Position numbers and translations under genes: made by a program
In this document: one piece after another, positions 1-4,614 of the stretch
Position numbering within the stretch: the first letter of the stretch is position 1
Layout: every line of letters begins with the position of its first letter
The notes under the pieces: generated by a model
The model's input: the letters and a program-made list of their open reading frames with translations, nothing else
Databases searched by the model: none
What the model was told of the DNA's origin: nothing
Source: Rhodoluna sp.
GTDB lineage: Bacteria; Actinomycetota; Actinomycetes; Actinomycetales; Microbacteriaceae
DNA length: 11,779 bases
Assembly: GCA_016462375.1 (NCBI GenBank)
Contig: JAEMTJ010000002.1
Coordinates: forward strand, 31,569 to 43,347
Direction of reading: 5' to 3'

Positions 1-1160
1 ACAGCTTTCTTTGGAGCTGCTTTCTTTACTGCTGGCTTGGTAGCAACTGTCTTAGCTGCGGCAACCTTTGTCGCTGCATCGCTGTTTAGACGAAGACCTG
101 AAGCGATATCGAACACGTGGGTGATTCCACCCTGTGGGATTAGGTTTACGGTCTGGCCAGTGTTCGGGTGATTCTTAGCATCAACGCGCGCGATGATGTC
201 AATCTTCTTGCCTTCAATAGTTGTAAAACCGTAGAGGAATGCATCTGCACCAAGTTCTTCAATTACCTGGATCTCAACGGCAATTCCATTGCCCTTGGTG
301 GTTAACACTAAGTCTTCTGGACGAATACCTACTGTGACGGTCTTAGCCTTGGTCTTACCTAATACTGCTGAGTCAACCTTGATAGCGCCAGTTCCGAACT
401 GAACTCCACCGGCAACAATCTTTAGCTCTAGAAGGTTCATCGCAGGAGAACCGATGAAACCAGCAACGAATACGTTTGCTGGACGCTCATAGAGGGCACG
501 AGGAGTGTCAACCTGTTGAAGGATTCCGTCTCTCATAACTGCAACACGGTCACCCATGGTCATAGCTTCAACCTGGTCGTGGGTTACGTAAACAGTTGTT
601 ACACCTAGACGGCGCTGAAGTGATGCAATCTGAGTTCTGGTCTGAACGCGAAGCTTGGCATCTAGGTTAGATAGCGGCTCGTCCATAAGGAAAACCTTAG
701 GCTTACGAACAATCGCACGACCCATGGCAACACGTTGACGTTGACCACCAGAGAGAGCCTTTGGCTTGCGCTCCAGGTATGGCTCTAGATCGAGAAGTTT
801 TGCAGCTTCGAGAACACGGGCTGCGCGTTCGTCTTTCTTAACTCCAGCAATCTTTAGAGCGAAGCCCATGTTCTCAGCAACGGTCATGTGTGGATAAAGA
901 GCATAGTTCTGGAAAACCATCGCGATGTCGCGGTCCTTAGGTGGAACTTGGGTGACGTCGCGGTCTCCGATGAGAATGCTGCCTTCATTGACCTCTTCTA
1001 GGCCGGCAAGCATGCGTAGGGTTGTGGTTTTACCACAACCAGAAGGACCAACTAGAACAAGGAATTCCCCGTCTTTAACTAGCAATTCAATCTGGTTTAC
1101 TGCTGGGCGAATTCCGCCCGGGTAAAGCCTGGTGGCCTTACTGAATGTTACTGATGCCAT
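1..1160 (-). CDS. ugpC: ABC transporter ATP-binding protein, UgpC/MsmX/MalK type (3' end off window)
   Basis: This is the ATPase subunit of a carbohydrate-type ABC importer; it binds permeases at the inner face of the membrane and hydrolyses ATP. The 386 visible residues carry Walker A GPSGCGKT (38-45), Q-loop Q84, signature LSGGQ (136-140), Walker B VFLMDEP (156-162) and H-loop H194. A C-terminal TOBE-like region follows, with the IRPED motif typical of MalK/UgpC. ATG at 1160 has GGAG seven bases upstream. The family usually ends near residue 360-370. Here an Ala/Lys/Pro-rich tail starts near residue 362 and runs off the left edge with no stop, so the true end is unknown. No permease or binding-protein gene is visible, and such ATPases often serve several importers, so the substrate cannot be named. 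The ugpC symbol is a family label; msmX would be as fair. Confidence 0.93.
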   Translation of the reverse strand, partial: MASVTFSKATRLYPGGIRPAVNQIELLVKDGEFLVLVGPSGCGKTTTLRMLAGLEEVNEGSILIGDRDVTQVPPKDRDIAMVFQNYALYPHMTVAENMGFALKIAGVKKDERAARVLEAAKLLDLEPYLERKPKALSGGQRQRVAMGRAIVRKPKVFLMDEPLSNLDAKLRVQTRTQIASLQRRLGVTTVYVTHDQVEAMTMGDRVAVMRDGILQQVDTPRALYERPANVFVAGFIGSPAMNLLELKIVAGGVQFGTGAIKVDSAVLGKTKAKTVTVGIRPEDLVLTTKGNGIAVEIQVIEELGADAFLYGFTTIEGKKIDIIARVDAKNHPNTGQTVNLIPQGGITHVFDIASGLRLNSDAATKVAAAKTVATKPAVKKAAPKKA

Positions 1161-1331
1161 GGTGGAACTCCTTCAGCGGCAGGAACGAGCCGCACGATCC
1201 GTTGTGAATTAGTGCCTAGGGCAGATGCCATAGGTTTCTCTATTATCGCATTTAGTGCAAGTCGTTTAGACTTAAACACCTAGCCCCACGGGCAAAATTT
1301 AGACCATTTTAGATAACAGAGGACCTGGCCA
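1161..1331. promoter_or_regulatory. Divergent intergenic region between ABC ATPase and DsbA-like gene
   Basis: These 171 bases separate two divergent genes and must hold both promoters. An inverted repeat with 5-base arms, GTTTA (1264-1268) and TAAAC (1273-1277), has a 4-base spacer and could be an operator half-site pair, but arms this short can arise by chance. On the minus strand GATAAT (complement of 1242-1247) is a reasonable -10 for the ABC gene, without a convincing -35. No other gene or RNA is visible here. Confidence 0.3.
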
Positions 1332-2183
1332 ATGACGAACACCCCGAGACCAACCCGTTCCGAACAACGAGAAGATGCTAGAGCTAAGGCTAGAGAGCTT
1401 CGTGACAAGCGAGTCAAAGGCGATCAACGTAAGAAGCTACTGACAACTGTTGGTATCGCTGTTGGTATCGTCGCTGTTGTTGCCGGAATTATCGGGGCAG
1501 TTATTTTCTTGATGGGAACTCCAAACGAGAAGGTTGATAACAGCAAGAAAGTTCCTGCTAACGTAACCGCTCTCGGTGGAGTGATTATTGGAAAAGACCT
1601 CTTGATTGCTAGTGATGCTGAAGTTAAAGCTACGAATCACATTGTTATTTATCAGGACTATCAATGTCCAATCTGTCAAATCTTTGAAAGCCCAAATTCC
1701 AGTCAGATCAAAACCTGGGCTAAGTCAGGTTTAGCTGCCGTTGAATTCCACCCGATTTCGTTCCTAGATGGCTCATCTTTGAATAACTACTCATCTAGAG
1801 CCACAAACGCCGCTTTCTGTGTGGCTAATTCACAGCCAGAGAAGTTCTTCGATGTAAACAACGCACTTTATGCTAACCAGCCACAGGAAAACACCTCAGG
1901 ACCATCAGATTCAGACATCAAATCCACTCTCTCTGGAGCAGGTGTGAACCTTAACGCTGAGATGAACAGCTGTATTGACCAGAAGAGATATGCCAAGTTC
2001 ATTGAAAACCGCACCTCTGAAGCGCTAAGCAAGCCAGCAGTAACAGGCACCGCTATACCTAGTGGAACCCCGTACATTCTTGTTAATGGGACATTGTATG
2101 ATTTTAAGGAATACGCTGAGCTGACTAACCCAGCACTATTCGCCCAGTTCTTTGAAAGCAACCAAAAAGCATTAATCGACTAA
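1332..2183 (+). CDS. Membrane-anchored DsbA-like thioredoxin-fold protein
   Basis: Predicted extracytoplasmic thiol-disulfide oxidoreductase of 283 residues. A charged cytoplasmic N-terminus (1-36, rich in Arg, Lys and Glu) precedes one membrane helix (about 37-62) with no cleavage site, so the domain should stay anchored outside. The redox motif CPIC lies at 112-115 after a hydrophobic strand, as in DsbA-family proteins. TP at 246-247, just before a YILVNG strand, fits the conserved cis-proline loop. Two further cysteines, C163 and C214, lie in the inserted helical region and could form a second disulfide. ATG at 1332 is preceded by AGAGGA about eight bases upstream. Family knowledge suggests it oxidises or isomerises secreted proteins; substrates are not evident. 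The lipoprotein gene starts 18 bases after its stop, so the two are probably co-transcribed. Confidence 0.88.
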   Translation: MTNTPRPTRSEQREDARAKARELRDKRVKGDQRKKLLTTVGIAVGIVAVVAGIIGAVIFLMGTPNEKVDNSKKVPANVTALGGVIIGKDLLIASDAEVKATNHIVIYQDYQCPICQIFESPNSSQIKTWAKSGLAAVEFHPISFLDGSSLNNYSSRATNAAFCVANSQPEKFFDVNNALYANQPQENTSGPSDSDIKSTLSGAGVNLNAEMNSCIDQKRYAKFIENRTSEALSKPAVTGTAIPSGTPYILVNGTLYDFKEYAELTNPALFAQFFESNQKALID

Positions 2184-2201
2184 GAAAGAAGAGACCCCCC
2201 T

Positions 2202-2597
2202 TTGAAAAAGAATATTTTTGCAGCAGCAGTTGCAGTAGTTTTGGCCTTTACCCTAGCCGCTTGCTCATCTAGCGCAGGAGCTAAGCAGATCTCCTTGAGC
2301 CCATCAGGTACTGAGACTGGAAAATACTCTATTGGCGATCGCGCTAATATCGTCGGTACTCTTGACCTAACTGATGCAACAGCATCCAAGGTTGACGTTG
2401 TGGTTGAAGAACAGATCCCAGGTGGATCTTGGAAAGAGTTCCGCAAGTTCACTGCAGGTAAGTCTTCAAGCAGCGTTGGATTTGCCCTAATAAAGACCGA
2501 AGCCGGCACATACAAGTACCGCGCAACCATCTCTGCAGATGGCTATGGCCCGTTCACTTCAGCAGAGATCTCCTTGGAGTATTCAGCTAAGAAGTAA
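2202..2597 (+). CDS. Small secreted lipoprotein
   Basis: A 131-residue predicted lipoprotein of unknown function. It starts with a lipoprotein signal peptide: two lysines, a hydrophobic run and the lipobox LAAC at 18-21, making C21 the lipidated residue. The mature part (about 110 residues) is Ser/Thr/Gly-rich with alternating beta-prone stretches (DKVDVVV-like strands, GTYKYRATI, AEISLEY), which suggests an Ig-like beta sandwich; that fold is inference. The start is TTG at 2202, chosen because it gives the only sensible signal peptide; GAAGAG (2188-2193) is the ribosome site, followed by a run of six C's. It sits 18 bases after the DsbA-like gene and is followed by a terminator, so it is the last gene of that unit. 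It contains a single cysteine, which is lipidated, so it is unlikely to be a disulfide substrate of its neighbour. Confidence 0.85.
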   Translation: MKKNIFAAAVAVVLAFTLAACSSSAGAKQISLSPSGTETGKYSIGDRANIVGTLDLTDATASKVDVVVEEQIPGGSWKEFRKFTAGKSSSSVGFALIKTEAGTYKYRATISADGYGPFTSAEISLEYSAKK

Positions 2598-2610
2598 AGT
2601 TTTTGAGAAC

Positions 2611-2646
2611 ACAAACCGGGCCATGAAAGTGGTCCGGTTTTGTTTT
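2611..2646 (+). terminator. Intrinsic terminator after the lipoprotein gene
   Basis: An 11-bp stem pairs 2613-2623 with 2630-2640 (one G-T pair) around a 6-base loop and is followed by TGTTTT. It ends the DsbA-like/lipoprotein transcript. Confidence 0.85.
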
Positions 2647-2690
2647 AAAGTAAAGAACTTTCGATTTATTGATTTTGTAGACGCTTCGCA

Positions 2691-2709
2691 CCGCTAAACT
2701 TTTTAGCGG
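2691..2709. repeat. Perfect 8-bp hairpin upstream of tRNA-Thr
   Basis: CCGCTAAA (2691-2698) and TTTAGCGG (2702-2709) are perfect inverted arms around a CTT loop, 12 bases before the tRNA. No T-tract follows on either strand, so a standard intrinsic terminator is unlikely. It overlaps where the tRNA promoter -10 or 5' leader should be; TAAACT (2695-2700) is a possible -10. Confidence 0.5.
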
Positions 2710-2721
2710 ACACCTGTCCAA

Positions 2722-2797
2722 GCCGACCTGGCGCAATTGGTAGCGCATCGCACTTGTAATGCGAGGGTTAGGGGTTCGAGTCCCCTGGTCGGCCCCA
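2722..2797 (+). tRNA. tRNA-Thr(UGU): tRNA-Thr (anticodon UGU), CCA encoded
   Basis: A complete cloverleaf can be drawn by hand. The acceptor stem GCCGACC (2722-2728) pairs with GGTCGGC (2787-2793). The D arm has GCGC/GCGC stems and a GG-containing loop. The anticodon stem TCGCA/TGCGA encloses a 7-base loop with TGT at 2755-2757, reading ACA threonine codons. The T arm AGGGG/CCCCT encloses TTCGAGT. CCA is encoded at 2795-2797, and the base before it (2794, the discriminator) is C. The GCCGAC...GTCGGC acceptor ends resemble bacterial tRNA-Thr. Confidence 0.96.
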
Positions 2798-2802
2798 GTT
2801 AC

Positions 2803-3048
2803 TTAAGCAGCTAAGTTCTGCAGCGCAGCAAATACTAAGAATGCCGGCCAAACCATTGCCTTGAGGATCCCTAGAACACCAACCCAAAAGTCAGTTGCCG
2901 TCGAGATGTAGTAGACAGCTGCTCCAATAAAACCAAGGAAGTAAAAACCGCTCTTAGTTTTAATGGTCAGATTTTTGTTCTTGTCCATACTCTTCTTGAT
3001 CTTCTTCTTGAGTTTCTTCTGGAAATTCTTATTGTCAAATTTAGTCAT
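2803..3048 (-). CDS. Conserved small two-helix membrane protein
   Basis: An 81-residue protein of unknown function. The N-terminal third is strongly basic (many Lys between residues 3 and 32) and should be cytoplasmic. Two hydrophobic segments follow, about 35-49 (FYFLGFIGAAVYYIS) and 54-77 (FWVGVLGILKAMVWPAFL), joined by a short polar turn. The pattern GFIGAxxYYI...FWxGVLGxxKAxxWPAxLV resembles, from memory, a widespread family of tiny uncharacterised membrane proteins. ATG at 3048 has only a weak purine-rich upstream site. The gene starts 34 bases after the msrB stop on the same strand and is probably in its transcript. Its stop is 5 bases from the end of the oppositely oriented tRNA, with no terminator between, so its transcript may run antisense into the tRNA. 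Confidence 0.82.
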   Translation of the reverse strand: MTKFDNKNFQKKLKKKIKKSMDKNKNLTIKTKSGFYFLGFIGAAVYYISTATDFWVGVLGILKAMVWPAFLVFAALQNLAA

Positions 3049-3082
3049 GTTTTTAATCTATCCAATCTGCTCTGATGCGGTT

Positions 3083-3484
3083 CTATTTAGGCTCAAATGT
3101 AATACTCACCGAGTTGATGCAGTATCGATCGCCGGTCGGGGTCTGAGGTGCATCCTCAAATACGTGACCTAGGTGAGAGCCGCATGCTCTGCAAAGCACT
3201 TCAACTCTCTTCATACCGTGGCTGGTGTCTTCTATGAGTTCGACGGCATGGTCTTCTTTAGGCTCATAGAAGCTTGGCCAACCGCAGTGGGAATCAAACT
3301 TGGTGGTGCTGGTGAAAAGCTCAGCATTACAGCCTCGACAGCGAAAGATGCCAGTGCGCTCTTCTTCTAGTAGTTCACCGCTAAAGGCCCGTTCAGTCCC
3401 AGCCTCGCGGAGGATGTGGTACTCCACGTCGCTCAATTCTTCACGCCACTGCTCTTGAGTTTTCTCAACTTTACGCTCAGTCAT
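3083..3484 (-). CDS. msrB: Peptide-methionine (R)-S-oxide reductase MsrB
   Basis: MsrB reduces methionine-R-sulfoxide in oxidised proteins, normally using thioredoxin. The 133-residue length is typical of a stand-alone MsrB. Two CxxC pairs, C49/C52 (FRCRGC) and C98/C101 (VLCRACGSHLGHVF), form the structural zinc site. The catalytic cysteine is C122 in RYCINSVS and the likely resolving cysteine is C67 in HCGWPSF; both are present, so it should be fully active with a disulfide intermediate. ATG at 3484 has AGAGGG a few bases upstream. It is divergent from the LytR_C-like gene across an 81-base spacer that contains a perfect palindrome, and it is followed 34 bases later by the small membrane protein gene. 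It is probably cytoplasmic, as no signal peptide is present. Confidence 0.97.
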   Translation of the reverse strand: MTERKVEKTQEQWREELSDVEYHILREAGTERAFSGELLEEERTGIFRCRGCNAELFTSTTKFDSHCGWPSFYEPKEDHAVELIEDTSHGMKRVEVLCRACGSHLGHVFEDAPQTPTGDRYCINSVSITFEPK

Positions 3485-3510
3485 TTGTTCCCTCTTTAGA
3501 AATTCACAGG

Positions 3511-3522
3511 TTAGGTACCTAA
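3511..3522. promoter_or_regulatory. Perfect 12-bp palindrome, candidate operator between divergent genes
   Basis: TTAGGTACCTAA is an exact palindrome midway between the msrB and LytR_C-like starts. On the minus strand TATATT (complement of 3521-3526) is a plausible msrB -10, 17 bases from a weak -35 (complement of 3544-3549), so a bound protein would cover the msrB start site. The regulator is unknown. Confidence 0.4.
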
Positions 3523-3565
3523 TATAGAACAGTTATCTGAATAGATTCAGAGCCCGGGAGAAAAA

Positions 3566-4060
3566 ATGGCTAAGCAAACTGATGCGCTAGATCTGCTAAA
3601 AGCAGACTATGAGCAGGTCGGTCGCCACCGTGCGCGCAAAACCGCCAGGGAGCGTTGGATTGAAGTTTTATGGTTGGTCGCAGCATCCGCTGTTTTGTCT
3701 ACCGGTGGTTTCTTGGGCCTTCAATACGCGGTGGGCACGATAGCAACTCCAGCTCCAGCCAAAATCATTGTTAATGGTGTTGACATCGCAATTCCAATTA
3801 CCGTTATGGATGGCACGGGCACTAGGAAGTATGCAGCCAGTGTCGGGCAACTTCTCTTGGACGCCAACTACGTGGTCCCATACTCCAGAACTTTGGATAA
3901 CCAGCTCCCTAAGACCTTGATCAGGATTCAATCTGAGGACTACAGGGCCCTTGCCAAGCGCTTGCAACTGATTTTGGGAACTATACCCATATCAGTGAAC
4001 GCTGATGCTAAATACCCCATTGAGGTCAGGCTGGGCCTAGATTTCGTCCCGCTGGACTAG
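3566..4060 (+). CDS. Membrane protein with LytR_C-like extracytoplasmic domain
   Basis: A 164-residue single-pass protein. Residues 1-30 are charged and cytoplasmic, about 31-53 form a membrane helix, and a short Pro/Ala linker leads to an outer domain at roughly 78-162. That domain has the feel of a LytR_C module: a strand and small turn (ITVMDGTGT), a helix with Ala and Leu (AASVGQLLLDANYVV), an IRIQSEDYRALAKRLQLIL strand-helix and a final EVRLGLDF strand. LytR_C domains accompany LytR-CpsA-Psr cell-wall glycopolymer transferases or stand alone; no transferase domain is present, so an envelope role is only inferred. ATG at 3566 follows GGGAG (3556-3560) by five bases. It lies upstream of cspA and groEL on the same strand, separated from cspA by 193 bases. 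Confidence 0.8.
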   Translation: MAKQTDALDLLKADYEQVGRHRARKTARERWIEVLWLVAASAVLSTGGFLGLQYAVGTIATPAPAKIIVNGVDIAIPITVMDGTGTRKYAASVGQLLLDANYVVPYSRTLDNQLPKTLIRIQSEDYRALAKRLQLILGTIPISVNADAKYPIEVRLGLDFVPLD

Positions 4061-4067
4061 AACTCTT

Positions 4068-4087
4068 CTATAACAGTCCCGTTATAG
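4068..4087. repeat. 7-bp inverted repeat just after the LytR_C-like gene
   Basis: CTATAAC (4068-4074) and GTTATAG (4081-4087) are perfect arms around a 6-base spacer, eight bases after the stop codon. No T-tract follows, so it is not a standard terminator. It lies shortly upstream of the likely cspA promoter and could be an operator or an mRNA 3' hairpin. Confidence 0.45.
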
Positions 4088-4100
4088 GGCAAATATTGAC

Positions 4101-4131
4101 TTGCACGCTTTACCCTAAACAGCCCTAGACT
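4101..4131 (+). promoter_or_regulatory. Possible cspA promoter with a long leader
   Basis: TTGCAC (4101-4106) and TAGACT (4126-4131) could be -35 and -10 boxes, though the 19-base spacer is long. An overlapping TTGACT (4096-4101) is a better -35 but lies too far from TAGACT. If used, the transcript would carry a leader of about 115 bases before cspA; long leaders are known for E. coli cspA, where they sense temperature. The 193-base gap also holds a cryptic open frame (4100-4243), discussed in the findings. Confidence 0.3.
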
Positions 4132-4253
4132 AAATGAGGTCGAAAAAGATTCGTTTGCTACAACACTCGAAATCAAACTAGAGGGTCAAATCTCTGGTGA
4201 GACTGCAGTGAAGGAAGTACCGGATCTGATTCAAAAGCATTAGGAGCAATAAA

Positions 4254-4454
4254 ATGGCACAAGGAACCGTAAAGTGGTTCAACTCTGAAAAGGGTTTTGG
4301 ATTCATCACACAGGATGGTGGAGCAGACGTATTCGTCCACTTCTCATCTATCCAGTCTGAGGGTTACAAAGAACTTAAAGAGAACCAGCGCGTTGAGTTT
4401 GAAGTAAAGAATGGCGACAAAGGCCCACAGGCTGACAACGTCTTCGTTATCTAA
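4254..4454 (+). CDS. cspA: Cold-shock domain protein (CspA family)
   Basis: A 66-residue single cold-shock domain, the normal length for the family; it binds single-stranded RNA/DNA and loosens mRNA structure. The RNP1 motif KGFGFI (13-18 region) and RNP2 motif VFVHF (26-30 region) supply the aromatic binding surface, and the start MAQGTVKWFN and end GPQADNVFVI are standard. ATG at 4254 is preceded by AGGAG (4242-4246) seven bases upstream. It has its own terminator and sits directly before the heat-shock-controlled groEL region. Paralogues probably exist elsewhere, so the symbol denotes the family, not orthology to E. coli cspA. Confidence 0.97.
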   Translation: MAQGTVKWFNSEKGFGFITQDGGADVFVHFSSIQSEGYKELKENQRVEFEVKNGDKGPQADNVFVI

Positions 4455-4476
4455 TAACAACTTTCAACCACTAGAG

Positions 4477-4498
4477 CCATCCCTCCGGGGGTGGTTTT
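4477..4498 (+). terminator. Intrinsic terminator after cspA
   Basis: CCATCCC (4477-4483) pairs with GGGGTGG (4488-4494), one T-G pair, around a TCCG tetraloop, followed by TTTT. It separates cspA from the groEL promoter. Confidence 0.85.
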
Positions 4499-4514
4499 AG
4501 TCATTTAAGGCAGA

Positions 4515-4541
4515 CTTGCACTCTCGCCTGCGAAGTGCCAA
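4515..4541. promoter_or_regulatory. Degenerate second CIRCE-like element overlapping the groEL -35
   Basis: With CIRCE geometry (9-base arms, 9-base spacer), CTTGCACTC (4515-4523) and AAGTGCCAA (4533-4541) match the consensus arms at 14 of 18 positions and keep the GCACT/AGTGC core at the exact 11-base distance. It overlaps the -35 box TTGCAC, so HrcA bound here would block RNA polymerase. Some matching is forced by that box, so the call is tentative. Confidence 0.5.
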
Positions 4542-4544
4542 AAT
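4516..4544 (+). promoter_or_regulatory. groEL promoter
   Basis: TTGCAC (4516-4521) is a fair -35 and CAAAAT (4539-4544) a 4-of-6 -10 at a 17-base spacing. Transcription would start near 4551, inside the perfect CIRCE element. The arrangement fits a sigma-70-type vegetative promoter under HrcA repression. Confidence 0.6.
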
Positions 4545-4547
4545 GGA

Positions 4548-4574
4548 TTAGCACTCTCAATAGGAGAGTGCTAA
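4548..4574. promoter_or_regulatory. CIRCE operator (HrcA binding site)
   Basis: TTAGCACTC (4548-4556) and GAGTGCTAA (4566-4574) are perfect consensus arms with the canonical 9-base spacer, 41 bases before the groEL start codon. HrcA represses chaperonin genes at this element and is released on heat shock. The hrcA gene is not in the window. Confidence 0.98.
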
Positions 4575-4614
4575 TCATTCCAATTACATTCCGTCCAGGA
4601 GGGCGTTACCAAAC

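Noticed and set aside
925..1125. Plus-strand open frame antisense to the ABC ATPase
   Set aside because: It lies wholly opposite the Walker A region of a clear gene, and its Ser/Pro/Arg-rich translation is typical of antisense artefacts.
3511..3522. DtxR/IdeR iron box
   Set aside because: The TTAGG and CCTAA halves are present but are separated by only 2 bases, not the spacing of the 19-base DtxR box, so only a generic palindrome is claimed.
4068..4087. Intrinsic terminator for the LytR_C-like gene
   Set aside because: No T-run follows the hairpin on the plus strand and the stem is AT-rich.
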